The notes beneath the pieces are model-generated. The model ran no database searches. It was not told the DNA's origin and saw nothing but the letters and a program-made list of their open reading frames with translations. Both the position numbers and the translations under genes were made by a program. From Gracilariopsis chorda (Eukaryota; Rhodophyta; Florideophyceae; Gracilariales; Gracilariaceae), in NCBI GenBank assembly GCA_003194525.1, contig NBIV01000141.1, forward strand, positions 1-64,000: 64,000 bases of DNA, in the 5' to 3' direction. Shown here one piece after another: positions 52,300 to 64,000 of this stretch (within the stretch, counting starts at the first letter, position 1; every line of letters starts with the position of its first letter).

Positions 52300-54470
52300 T
52301 GTCGAGAAATCCCTCCGATGCGGAGCCAGTGGTTACGCGTAGTCGCTCCCGCGACAACGCGGACACATCCGAAGTTCGGTTCGTACCCCGTATCCCTATA
52401 CGGACAAGTTCCAGCCGTACTAGCGCCGCTTCATCGCGGAATGATACCCCCGACCGGGAACCTCGGAACCTCCTTTTGCCCTCGTTATCACCCCCGCAGG
52501 GGAATGCAGCATCGACTCCGGCTGTTGCCGCAGTGCCCCAGGCACCCCGGCCTGCTCCAGCTGTCGCGGCTTCAAGCCCTCGTGGAACGGGCGATAACAC
52601 CCCCTAGGGGACTTCCCTGGAATCCCAGGTCCGCGCCCTGTGGACCGCCCATGACACCCTTGTAGGGGAACTAAAATCCCTCCAAGAGGTGGTCTCGGCA
52701 ACCCCCGTAAAGGAGGTCGCCGAGGAACTCCGTATTTTACGGTCTGACGTCAACTCCGTGTTGGAGAGTTTGGGACAACCCTCCACCTTCATCGAAGGAG
52801 TTGAAGCCCGATTTGATCGGATTGGTGCCTGCCTGGAGACGCTGGAGCAGTTCGTCCTCATGGACAAACCATCCCCGGAAGATCCGGTAAACGAGGCATC
52901 GCACAACGACCAGCTTGCTGGGAAGAAGAAACGCCGTCATCGACGGAAACACCACCGAAAATATTCGGACTCCGATTCTTCGACATCGTCGGACTCATCC
53001 CGAAACCATTCGGTTAGCTCGAGCTCCTCGGACTCCGACTCGGAGGACGAGAAGCGAGGCTACTCCTCCCGCTCGAAGCGGTCATCGGCCACTGAAGGTG
53101 TGGTCCGAACCCGCCAGAAGGGGAGAAGACACCCCGGTCTTCGGGAATTGAAACCGACAAACCCGGATTACCGGAAGCTTTTATCATACCGGTACTACCG
53201 GCTCGAAGAATCGTCACTTGGACGTACGCCCCGTGGTACGGGAAAGGTGCGAGAATGCATTAAGCGAATGCAGCTCTCGCTCCGCAACCAGTATTTTACT
53301 GGAGAGGACCCAGTCCTAGTACTGGATTTCCTATCCCGCTTTGTAGCGAAGGCCAATATCCTCGGTATGAATGAGGGACAAGCCTATTTGGCTTTACCGT
53401 ATTTCTTACGGGGAGTGGCGCAGGACCAATACACCTCTGTCAGAGGATCTTCTCGCGCCTCCGAGGGAGGAGTTACTTGCTGGCCGGAGGCTGTGCAGTA
53501 TCTTCTGCGCTCCTACGCCACCAACACCGCTATTCAGCAGGCTATCCTCGCTTTGCGAGATACACGCCAGCGTGCTGGAGAGACCGAGACCGATTACTCG
53601 GTGCGCCTTAACAAGGCTTTCCACAGATTTGGTAACGTATACCCCGCTGGGGAGCGCAGTACCATGTTCATTGATGGTCTTGACCTGGCAATCCGGAGTT
53701 TAGTTACCCGTTATCGGGAGGACAAGCGGAGGATCACCTACCTCGAGCTGGTCCAACAAGCCCGAGCGGAAGGGGATGCACTTCGTGCAAGAACTCCGAA
53801 CAGTCGGTCTAAAACCGCCAAGGCATTGTTGCTGGAAAGCGAAGCTTCCTCTCTCCCGCTCACCGCGGATGGGAACCCTGGACAGGGATTTGATACCGTG
53901 CATTTGGTGCAGGAGGATGGTGTGTCGATACCCACCAGTGATTTATCGTCAACGACGGAGATGACCCGTGATACGGGAACGGAAGACCCCGTTTTGTACG
54001 GTGGTAACAGTCGGGTTCAACCCCAACGACTCCCGTTTTCAAACGGTCAATCCCGTTATCAACGGCCTGGATGGACTGACACCCGCCCTGCGGTTCGCTT
54101 CTCCGATACTCGGAATAATAATCCGCGTGTCGCGGTATTGGCTCTCATTTGCCACCTGTGCTATGCCCATGGCCATACCTCCCCTCAGTGTATTTGTTCA
54201 CTGAAGGATATGGCCAAGGTGGTGGCAAATTATGAGGCCCTCACTCCAGAGGAGAAACGTTCCGTCCCGACGGCTTCCTACCTCCGTGCTAAAACGGACT
54301 TTTCCCACGCCCTACCACAGACCCCGCGTGCGCGGCAAGCTTCATACACCCCGATTCGGGAGATCACGCAACCATCCGTTGCAACCCCCGCTTATGCGGA
54401 TAGAAACCCCCGTCAACGGGATGAAGCACTCGTTGTAGAGGAAACCAACCCACCGCCGAAGGCGGAAAAC
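52300..54470 (+). other. gag region of the chromovirus
   Basis: Coiled-coil and serine/arginine-rich leader, then a retrotransposon gag (capsid-like) domain (YFTGEDPVLVLDFLSRFVAKA, AETETDYSVRLN-like block, about 53,280-53,800). A CCHC zinc knuckle CHLCYAHGHTSPQC lies near 54,155. The region is largely open. Confidence 0.85.
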
Positions 54471-54499
54471 TAACTGAGGGAGTCTTCCCTTTGGGAGAG

Positions 54500-57400
54500 G
54501 CGTCCTCAAGAACGAAGCTGTTGGCACCCGAGGCGTCCTCGCCTCGCTCCCCGGTGAAAGTCCTCTCGAGGAAAGACACCGCTGACGCGGACTCTGCGCA
54601 CCTCGGTGTGTTGCGTCGCCCGTGGATACGGAGTAAAAATCCCCGGATTCCCGGTAGATTCTTGGTCTTGGCCAAGCGCAATTATAAGGTCTATGCCGAC
54701 CTTGGCCTTGACCCCCAGTTTATGGTGAGGTTTCTCACCGTCCTGGATACAGGTGAAGGCCCCAACTTTGTTGTGGAATCATTGTTACCCCCACTTGTGT
54801 GGTCGCGTATCCGCTCTGACGCGGTCCCCGACATTTCGGATGCGAACAACAATCCGTTACAAACGGTGGGCACAGTGGACCTCGTCGTGAGACTTGGTAC
54901 CTCTGTGGTGAAGTTGGACTTCATCGTTTGCCGTTCATTGGCAGCACCAGTCATACTGGGATGTGATTACTGCGACAGATTTGTCGACGCAATCAGGCCC
55001 CGCCTCAGGCGTGTAGAACTTGACGACGGATCGTCGGTTCCGATTGTTCGCCGCCCGCTAAAGCGGTCCTCTCGGAAACAAGTTCCGCTCCCTGCTGCGC
55101 AGGAACCACCGCCCGCGTCCCGCGAGTCCACCAAGCTCCGCGTCGCTGCCTCGGTTTCTATACCGGCTGAGTCCCAAGTCTGAGTGCAGGTAAATTCCCG
55201 TCAACACGGTCTTCGGTTTATACAACCCCTCGCCTCGTTGTACGAGAAATCCCAGCTGGCGCTGGCTAATGGAATTGTCTCCATTTCCCCGGATGTCCCT
55301 TTCCGGATATTGGTTGCCAACCTTGGCAAACACCCCCAGCATCTGGTCAAACACCAAGTAATTGGGAGTGTAACCCCCCATCCTATGGGAATGCTGCCAA
55401 CAAAGATGACAGCCGCCGATGTACTCGGAGTTACCACCTCTTCTAAGGAGTTCGACCCGCCGTCCGAAGACGTCAAGTCTAAGGAGGGGGAGGAAACCGC
55501 TACTCCAGCGTCGAACATACCGAGTAACTCGGAATTGCGAACCACACCTGTTCCACAGGACAATGCTCCATCGAGCAACGACCGGATTGATCCGGAAAAA
55601 GCACTTGAAGCGCTGGACTTCAGCCACGTGCCAGAGTCGCACCGCGACAAACTCCGTACTATGTTACGGGAATTCACCACAATGTGGGATGGCTCGCTTG
55701 GGGAGATTAATGCAACGGAACACCGGATCGATTTAATCCCCGGTGCGCGACCGGTTGCACAACCCCCTTACAGGGCAGGTCCGAAAGCTCGGGAAGAGGA
55801 GCAGTCCTAAGTGGACAAGATGCTCCGCGCAGGTGTGATTGAGCCCGCTCAATCACCCTGGGCATGCCCAGTTGTACTGGCTTTAAAGGCCGACGGAACC
55901 TGGAGGTTCTGTGTCGACTACCGCCGGCTCAATGCCGTGACTGTTAGGGACACGTACCCTATCCCTCGTATGGACGAGTTTATTGACTCCCTTGTGGAGA
56001 CGCCACCGTGTTCACGGCCCTTGATGCCAATTGGGGATATTGGCAAGTACCTATCAGACAGGAGGATCGCGACAAAACCGCATTCACCTGCCACGCAGGA
56101 ACGTACCGCTTCAAGCGGATGCCATTTCGGTTAACCAACGCCCCCGCCACCTTTCAGCGTGCAGTAGATATTTTACTCAACCGCTTTAAGTGGCGGAGTT
56201 GTCTGGTCTACCTTGATGATATTATCATCTTCTCCAACTCGTTGGACGACCACCTCACTCACGTCCGAGACGTGCTGACCGTACTCCGCGATGCGGGAAT
56301 TACCCTCAAGTTGAGGAAATGCGAGTTTTTCACAGATACTGTGAAGTATCTGGGTCACATTATCCGTCCTGGACGGTTAGCGATCGAGAAAGCTCGAGTC
56401 AAATCCCTCGTCGAGGCGAAAGAACCCCGTACTCAAACGGAACTGCGCTCCTTTTTGGGGCTGGTCAACGTCTATCGACGGTTTATCCCGAACTTTTCGG
56501 ATACTGCGGCGCCCCTAAACGCGTTGTTGCGAAAGGGGAACCCCCCAAAACTGGGAACATTTGTGCCCGAGCAATCGGAAGCTTTTAACTCCTTGAAGGA
56601 GGCTGTCACATCAACACCGATCCTACATCTCCCGAAACTTGGGTTGCCATACTCCGTAGATACGGACTCGACCGACTACCAAGTCGGGTGTGCTCTTTTT
56701 CAAACCACCCCTGAGGGGGAACGACATCCAATTGGTTATTGGTCGCGCTCGCTCAATGTTCATGAGCGGAACTACTCCGTATCGGAGAAAGAGTGCCTCG
56801 CCGTCGTATGGACGATGACCACTCTGCGCCCTACCTTATGGGAATTCACTTCACCGTGTACACGGATCATTCCTCATTGAGGTGGTTGATGAATATCTCC
56901 GACCCGTTGGGACGCCTCATGCGCTGGAGACTCCGCCTCGCGGAATATGAATTTCAAGTCATTTATAAAAAGGGCACGCAGAACACCCAGGCCCACGCTT
57001 TGTCGCGGTTACCCACAAGTGGGGAAGCACTCCCAACGGAGGATGATGAAGTCCCATGTTTCATGGCTATAGACCCGGATGATCCGGAATATGCCGTCGA
57101 GGCTAGGCCAGAAACCTGGGACGAGGATGCTGATTTTGACGAACTACTCGCATCGCGAGATAAATCTGAGAACCCGTTACCGGGAAACGTTGTACCGGTA
57201 TCACCGGAAGAAATGATCCGTGAACAATTCGGCGACCCATTCTGTACGAGAATTCGTGCCCGTATCAACGGTGGTGAAGATCTCCCTTTCGGGTTAAACG
57301 ACAAAGGCTACCTCGTAAGGAAGGTCGAAGCCCGCCTACAGATTGTGGTACCGCATTCCCTGCAATCGCGGGTGTTACATCTATCACACTACGCCCCCAT

Positions 57401-58300
57401 TGGAGGTCACCCAGGTGGGAGGAAAGTCTACCTAACCCTGCGAAGGGATTTCTATTGGCCCGCAATGGCGGTGGATTGCTACGCAACTGTGCGGTTTTGT
57501 AGCGAATGCGCGAAGAATCGCGTCAAGCTCCGCAAAAATGCGAAGAAGATGAAACTATTCCCCGCAAGGGCGCCACTCGAGTTTATCGCAATTGATCTTC
57601 TCGGACCACTACTCACCACAAAACGTGGAGACAAGTTTCTACTTGTCATCACCGACCGCTTTTCTAAGCTGGTACGGACTGTCCCTCTTCGGAGGATAAC
57701 CGCTCTCACGGTGGCCCAGGCTCTGGTGACGCACTGGATTTTTGTCTACGGTCCCCCTGTGGAGGTGCTCTCCGATAACGGGAAACAGTTCGTGAGCAAG
57801 TTCTTCCAGGATGTTTGTCGCATCCTGGATGTCAAGAACTTGTTAACGACTACCTACCACCCCCCAGTGTAATGGGCAAGTTGAACGGTTTAACCGGACG
57901 TTACTCGCGGCGTTACGTTCCTACGTCGCTGACCACCCAACGAATTGGGATCTCTACGCTGATGCGGTAACCTACGCGTACAATACGCAGGTACACCGGA
58001 CTACCGGAGTTTCGCCATTCGAGTTGGTTCTATCCAGAACACCCCCGCCTGTGGCGCTGGAACCCCAAGCTACCTTGGACAATTTCCCATCTGTGGGTAT
58101 CTACCGGCAGCAATGGAAGCAATGGCTTTCCAAGCTGGTCCCCGCTGCGCGGAAGTCTATGGCACGGGCCCAAGCCGCTTACAAGCGCGATTTTGATGCT
58201 CGCTTGCGAGGGAAACCGTCCCCGATTCAGGCGAATAACTACATCTTCATAAGGAAGGAGTACTACAACCCGGAACGGGAGAAGCGCCATAAACTCTCGC
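54500..58300 (+). other. pol region: protease, RT, RNase H, integrase
   Basis: The protease has the active-site triad LDTGEGP (near 54,745) and VILGCDYCD. Reverse transcriptase (about 55,720-56,400) shows WRFCVDYRRLNAVT, VYLDDIIIFS and LGHIIRP. RNase H (about 56,640-56,960) has YSVDTDSTDYQVG and YTDHSSLRWL. Integrase (from about 57,330) has the H2C2 zinc-binding start and the catalytic IDLLGPL and LSDNGKQF blocks. The region is broken several times. Confidence 0.9.
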
Positions 58301-59989
58301 CTGTGGCGGATGGACCATTCAAGGTCATCTCTGTTAACAGCGACACTGTCGTGGTAGAGATGGGCGACACGCACGAACGGATTTCCCGCGATCGTGTTGT
58401 CCTTGCTCCTCCTCCCTCGTCAGAGGTAGTCCTGGATCCAGGCAACCCCATTTCTATGGACTCTGCAACACAGGAACCATCCGGGAGTACTAGACCTACG
58501 GTACTACCAAACCCCAGCCGGGGACTCTCAGACCTACGGACCCTGTCGGACTCACCGGCTCAGCCGGGTGATTCGAGCCTCTCAGCGCCCGCCCCTACCA
58601 CGTCTGCCCCACTGGCGCGCATCTATACCCGCCAGGCGGGGAATGTTATCCCTTATCCCGCCGCTCCGTCTAAGGAGGGGGAGGAGAACACTCGTTTTCG
58701 AGGAACGATATCGCCGTCGCAACGGGAAACACACCGTAGCATACGGAACTCTGACCGTGGAGCACGGAGTATGTCACGCGACACTAATCCCTCGTTCCCG
58801 GGCAGTGCTGTGCAACAGGAACCAGACGCGCAGGCCCCGCAAAAGCCGCAAATACACCGTTTGTCACGGGAAAACGAGAAGCCTCCCTCCAATACCGCAG
58901 CAGCGGAAATGCAATCGCCCGATCCATCCCCGGAGGCATCGCCACAAACGCGGAAAACATACCGTGCTACACGGGAAGTTGAAGCGCAACTACCGCACAC
59001 CCCTGTCAGCGAAGGATCCCCGATAAGGGAGTATGGTGACGATTGCCCCCAATCCCCTGAGCAGGGCGATGCCTCGAAGCCGCCGTTAGCGGAAGTCCCC
59101 GCGGAAGCGGTTCAATCAGGTCGATCAGACCCGCGCCTTGCGGAGAAGGGGCGCCCAGATACGCCGGCCTCGCAGGGAAGTACCCACACCCCTCTTGGGG
59201 AAAAAGGCAGCCAAGCCGCAGTCGAAGCTTTAAGCCCTGGCTCGCAAGCACCGGAAACGCCTCCCGTCGTTGACGGAATCGAAGCCTCCGCTACGGGGAA
59301 TAATTTGCGCCAACCCCCGCAACGCTGCGGCGAAGAACCAAGGAACTCGGGAATAACGCGCGCCATCGCACGCTCGAAACCGGTCGTACCGGACGCTGCC
59401 CCTCCTCATGGAGATGGTGCACCGCACTTAGCGGCCAAGCCCCTGAAAAGGGTGTCATCGGCACCTGCCCGGCACCCTCCAAAGTGGAATTTTGACCAAA
59501 ATACCGATGAACCGGAGTTAGCCCCATGCAACCCGTCAGTAGCCGGGGACACCACGGCATCGCCGGAAGGTATGCTGCAGAGCGCTCGTGCCCCTGGTAG
59601 GGAGGCGGTTTGCCACCCAATCACCGTGTCGCACGGGACCCCCCAGGGGATTGTGGAAATGCCGACCCCGCAGGAGCGGTCATCTTCCCGCAAACTCGCG
59701 GTTCGTGAGCTCAACCGCGAAGGCGGAGCCCAAGTCCCCCGCCGACTGGCGGTTCGCCCGCAATACCGCGGAAGCGGAAATTGACCTGCCCCAATGGGGA
59801 ATGACTTGCCGGTGAAAACCGTGGCACCACACACTCTTTTGAAGGATATCTTCCCGCATGAGCAGCGGCCGCTATCAAAGCGCACGGCAACGCCGGAGTT
59901 ATGGCCGAACACCCTGCTAAGGGACATTATACCGCACAGCGGTCAGCCCCCGCAAGGAAGTACAACCACCACCCGGCACGGCTGGCAGG

Positions 59990-60140
59990 TCTACGAACGA
60001 GAGTTCGTAGTAGACCGACTGGTCGGACACACCTGGGACCAGGATGGTATTCTACAATACCGCGTCCGCTGGTACGGGTACGACCCCAGTGGGGATACGT
60101 GGGAGCCAATTGAACATCTCCCACGGTCGCAGGTCCTGCG
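59990..60140 (+). other. Chromodomain at the end of pol
   Basis: The sequence FVVDRLVGHTWDQDG, then QYRVRWYGYDPSGDTWEPIEHL is a clear chromodomain with the aromatic residues for methyl-lysine binding. It defines the element as a chromovirus. In these elements the domain is thought to steer integration to marked chromatin. Confidence 0.92.
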
Positions 60141-60392
60141 ATACCACCGTCAAACGGGAACTGCAGCCCCAGCCACGCTGGTTAATGCCCAAGTTGGGTA
60201 ACGTTGCCGCGCGAGCGGAGAGCGAAAGGAAAGGATAACAAGGCAAGGTCCGTCAAAGACGGGGAACTCAACCGAGAAGCACCGTTCTAAACGGGAAAGT
60301 TTATTCAAGGGAGCAGCTAGCTCCCCACAATACTACACTACACTAACTGGCATAGCCAGGGAAAGAAGAACCAGGAAACTGGACTAGAGGTT

Positions 60393-62180
60393 TCACTCAC
60401 CCCCATCGTCCAGGGCGTAACCCCCAACAAGGCGGTAGGCCAACGCGTCCGCCATGGTGGTGACATCCCCCGATACCTCGGCAGCGCTGAGACCGGAACC
60501 CCGGAGGAAACGTGCGATGATTTCGTTTTCATTCGCCGTCACCCCGCTGGGGATAGAAGGTCCGGCACTTGCCGCCGAAGGGTCAGCAGCCGGCTCGGCC
60601 GGAGATACCCCCTCTGGGAAAGCTTCCGCGCTAGCGCCGGTTTCCTCTACGTCCATCTCCCCGGGTTCTTCCAGTTCGTTATCGACCATTGGGTCATCCC
60701 CGCCGTATGCGCGGTAGTAGTCGTCAGAATCGACGTACCACACCGGGTGGTCTTCCGGCACATGCCGGGGCGTATCGCGAAGCTCGCGCGCCTCCTCGGA
60801 GGAAATTTCCCGGAACTCTCAGGGGTCGAAGTAGATAAAATCCCCCGCAAGGGCGGTGTTTCTACCGAGTCCCGGACCACCGGTGTGTCCGCTGCCGCCA
60901 TCCAGACGACCGCTTTGCTCCAGCGGGACCTCACTCCAGCTAACGCTGTCGATGTACCCAAGTAATTGGAGGACCTCTTCATTGTTGGCCTGGCCCCCAA
61001 GGGGGATGCGAAGATCCAGGTTTCGGATCGCTGCCCGCACACGCGGTTGAAGGAACCAGAGAAGATACTGGTCGTACGCCTCGTTGAGGATATAAGCCGC
61101 ACTGCGGGCCGCCCACTCCGTAACCACTTCGGACAACAACCCCGACCGGGGATCCTGCATGAGCAGCGAACCGAGGTACGTAAGTACCGGCGGGAGTTCT
61201 ATGTAGCACCCCCGGCAGGCTTCATGGAAGCGCCACCACTCGGGGAGTGCTACATACTGACCTAGTCGGTGAGGCGGCGCAATCCGCTCTATCTCCACGT
61301 TCTGATACGGGATAAAATACCCGAATCGGGATCGCCAACGCCGCTCGTAGCGGATGAAGTTTTGGAGAAAGTTGGACCGGTATTGCCGGGGAAGGTACTT
61401 GAACTCCGCCCGAATAATCGGTCGCTCCCAGCAAAGGGCTTCCTGCCGCGCTGCGGGGAAATTCCTCCAAGCGAGGGTCTCGAGGCGGAACAGGTTCTCG
61501 CCGTACCCAATCTCCCCGCGAGTTCGGAAGTAGCTAACGTCAAAGCCAAACTCCGGTGGGACCGGTACATCGAATGGAGCCCGGCTCTGCCGTTGATACG
61601 CCATGCGCGTCAACGCGGTCTGTGCCGCAGCGACGGTCTCGCCCGAATTTCTTCGGAGGTGGTGACGCGGAATCGCAATCCGGTGACGCCAATCCCACGA
61701 TGTGGTGACTGCTCTGGGCAGATCCCCCGGGAGGGTGTCTGAGCCATCCGCATAAGCGGTGACCAATCCCTCATTGAGGACAGCGACTGGGTGAAACCAC
61801 GGGGCAAGGCGCAGGCGCGACGCGTGATTCCGATTCATCGGGTTGAGCCCCACCAGGGTGTTGTAGGTTGGCCAGTTGGACACCGGAGTGGTTCCGGAGG
61901 ACACCACCGAAGGTGGTAGTGCGAAGGGATGGTCGGCTGCAGCAGCCATATTCCCCGGTTTTACCGGATGTCGATCGCCCTGAGGCAGGGGAACTGACCG
62001 GAAACCGGTGGTGTATCGCCCGAGAAGTCTCGGAGGTTGGCTATGGTTGTTGATGTTGTTGTCGTTGTTCATTTTTCCCTTTTGGAGGGTGGCTGTTGTT
62101 GTTGTTTGTGCGCTCGATGACTCTGGGGCAGAGGGATTTACCGGAGAACCGGAGACAGAGCACGAGCTTTTATCACCCAT
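60393..62180 (-). pseudogene. Antisense reading frame of the chromovirus, copy 2
   Basis: Same position and nearly the same protein as the intact frame at 2,258-4,045. It is broken about once and carries more than a dozen amino-acid differences by eye. No known family recognised. Confidence 0.6.
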
Positions 62181-62224
62181 TTTCGTCTGGGAATCCTCCG
62201 CGTCCGCGGTCGTTTTCCCGTTTT

Positions 62225-62234
62225 AGGGGGGGGG
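62225..62234 (+). other. Polypurine tract
   Basis: A run of A and nine G just before the 3' LTR, the usual place for second-strand priming. The left copy has AGGGGAGGA at the same place. Confidence 0.7.
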
Positions 62235-62238
62235 CATA

Positions 62239-63063
62239 TGAAGTGCAACGCCCTCAGGGAGGGATTCTAGGTACTTGAACGTTTTCCCGATATTATCGGT
62301 TGTGTAGTGCGTGTATGAACTACGCCCTATAATGGTGGGTATGGACACGTGGGACACGGTTTTGGGTCAATTGGCGGTTGGCCACAGTAGTGGATGTTGC
62401 CACGAAATGTGGAGTATTTTAGTTAATATTATTTATTATTTTCACACCCATTTCTGGGAAGCTAGTACTTAGTGCGACGGCGCACTGCCGTCGCACCAGT
62501 AAACCTTCCCCAACAAGGGACCCCAACCTGGGGAATTGGCTCTAGTTGTTGCCGCTTGCGCGCGTACTCTACTCCTCCTTGGAGGGAAACGCCGTAAACC
62601 ACGGGACATCTAACCCCCTTGCACATCTAAAGGGACCCATCAATGGGAGTATAATTGTTCCAATTGCATTGGTGTTTCGCCCTGTATAGGGATATTGTTA
62701 CCGGCATCGCCGTTCGTCCCCGTCGCTCTCGCGACTCACTTCGTCCTCTCTTCCTCCTCTTCGCCCTTCCTTTTTCCCCTTTTTAGGGTAGCACCTCCCG
62801 CTATCCGCGGCCCTCGTGTGCGCATCCGCTCACACACCCCCACTTACGTGGAAACATACCTCTACTGAGGACCACACCCCGCTCACGCGGATACCGATTC
62901 TTCGCCTTCACCTCCCTGCGCGAGTCGCGACAGGTTTCCCTGGTCTTACAAACCGGCCTCGCCGTGACACCTCTGGGAGGGCTCTACCCAACTGGGTTCA
63001 CCTCTTGAGAGGAAGATCCCGAACGTCTTTCGGTGTTTTTTTCCTTTGGGTCATTGCACCACA
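62239..63063 (+). repeat. 3' LTR of the full-length chromovirus
   Basis: 825 bp, the same length as the 5' LTR and about 98% identical to it. Many of the differences fall in hairpin loops. Confidence 0.93.
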
Positions 63064-64000
63064 AATTGTTCCATGCACCTTGATTACTGAAGAGCCAACG
63101 TACCTCTGAAAAGACTGAACAATAGTATCACCTGAACTCAAGAACAAACAATCCAATCCCACCCGCACCATAAGCCGCATCAAACGCCTATCCTCAGTCT
63201 TAGACTTAGACCAAAGAAGGTTCTCAATCTTCTCACCATGTTTTCCCTCTTCTTTTCATCTGGTACCGAAGCAGTTAGTCTTCCGAAGAACTCGGCAAAC
63301 GTATTTACAGCCAAGTTTGCCCCCTGCTTTGGGTCGTAAACTTTCAACAGATCACATCCAAAGAACTTCAACCCAAATCTTTTCGGATCACTCGGATCTA
63401 GCTTGGTATTGGCGGTTGTAGCGCCAATAAATCTTCCCACAAACTTATCAGAGCGTGCTTTGTCAATCTGCATATCAAAAAGGTCACGAACAAGTTAGTA
63501 AAAGCATTCGCTGAAAATAGTTCGCTCGATTGGTGAGTCTACTAGACCTGCAAATAAGTCGATACTCCTTTCCTGGTGTTTGATCGATCTTCGAACTGAA
63601 CGTCGCCATTAGTTCCTCATGCAAAAAGCCTTCCAAAAATTTCCGGAACGGTCCAGTGAAGAGGCTCCTAATCTCAGAGATACTACGCAAGAAGCTCATG
63701 TCGAAGGCTGAAGGCTCACCGAAAAGCTGCCAAAAATACCCGAGAGAAGCCGGCTGAGATGTTTTTGTAGAATTATCTCCAGTCGAGTTTGAACAGACGT
63801 AGATCAAGCTTGCGGAGCACGATCACGATTCCTTATGCTTCTTCTCCCTCGACTACGCTCACCCGTTTGCACAAATATGGTGCCAAATGGCAATTATGAT
63901 ATTTACGTTGTGCTCACTTGGCGGCCGGAGAGAGCAGGGATAGAGGGAATGCCCTGACTCTGCGGATCTACTGGTTGAAATCCATAATAGGGGTGTATTA
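63064..64000 (-). other. Unrecognised minus-strand coding-like region
   Basis: Two open minus-strand stretches (63,807-63,484 and 63,473-63,180) look like pieces of one protein (FRKFLEGFLHEELMATF, SDKFVGRFIGATTANTKLD, FGCDLLKVYDPKQGANLAVN, MVRRLRTFFGLS). A further piece is in another frame (63,183-62,998). They may be exons or frames of a broken gene. I do not recognise the family. The last 190 bases show nothing. Confidence 0.3.

Larger units (their letters stand above)
51369..63063 (+). mobile_element. Full-length Ty3/gypsy chromovirus
   Basis: An 11,695-bp LTR retrotransposon with two 825-bp LTRs that differ at about 14 positions by eye (1.7%), so it is fairly young. The sense order is gag, protease, reverse transcriptase, RNase H, integrase, chromodomain, the canonical order of Ty3/gypsy chromoviruses. 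A convergent antisense reading frame fills the space before the 3' LTR, as in the left copy. The coding part is broken in roughly half a dozen places, so it is a fossil. No matching 5-bp duplication is seen at its borders (CTTTC on the left, AATTG on the right). That suggests recombination between elements or a later rearrangement of one flank. Stop codons aside, domains are well preserved. Confidence 0.93.

Noticed and set aside
1-64000. CRISPR arrays, operons or Shine-Dalgarno sites
   Set aside because: The sequence is eukaryotic in character, and no regularly spaced repeats or polycistronic layout are present.

Overview
The window looks like nuclear DNA of a red alga, most likely a florideophyte such as Chondrus. 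This is inferred from style, not from a marker gene: intron-poor host genes, mixed base composition, a multi-domain polysaccharide-type glycosyltransferase, and heavy loading with chromovirus-type LTR elements, Harbinger, Tc1/mariner, pogo, CACTA-like and Mutator-like transposons. No prokaryotic operon structure is seen.

Layout. 1-4,928 is the 3' part of a Ty3/gypsy chromodomain element, including an antisense reading frame and its 3' LTR. The LTR abuts a truncated Tc1 transposase (4,929-5,570). 5,957-10,129 holds two host genes on the minus strand: a membrane beta-propeller protein and a flotillin with one predicted 121-nt intron. 10,544-13,641 is a structurally complete PIF/Harbinger transposon with TAA target duplication, and 14,007-16,504 is a second Harbinger-like element with different inverted repeats. 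16,504-19,107 is a cluster of truncated host genes (APC5-like, RCC1-like, iPGM). 19,559-20,824 encodes an Uma2-type PD-(D/E)XK nuclease with a repetitive coiled coil, followed by a tRNA-like repeat and a RAD51-like fragment. 23,353-26,889 is an intact 1,178-aa two-domain glycosyltransferase. 27-30 kb shows nothing I recognise.

30.1-33.36 kb is a four-level nest: a pogo transposase gene holds a TA-flanked MITE, which holds a Tc1/mariner element, which holds a solo LTR. 33.4-35.6 kb holds further LTR-like remnants. 36.4-41.1 kb is a graveyard of DNA transposases (DDE4-like, pogo, CACTA/Plavaka-like). 41.3-44.7 kb has unrecognised reading frames. 44.85-46.7 kb has a drug/metabolite-transporter gene with one premature stop and a sorting-nexin remnant. 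46.6-51.35 kb holds two Mutator-like transposase copies. 51,369-63,063 is a full-length chromovirus with two 825-bp LTRs (about 1.7% different by eye). 63.1-64 kb is unrecognised.

The most unusual signal is in the chromovirus family. Its LTRs and internal sequence are packed with perfect small inverted repeats (stems 4-6, loops 3-8) every 20-25 bases. At matching positions in divergent LTRs the stems stay paired while their bases change on both sides (compensatory changes) or only the loop changes. This family also carries a long antisense reading frame between the chromodomain and the 3' LTR. I found no match for it from memory.
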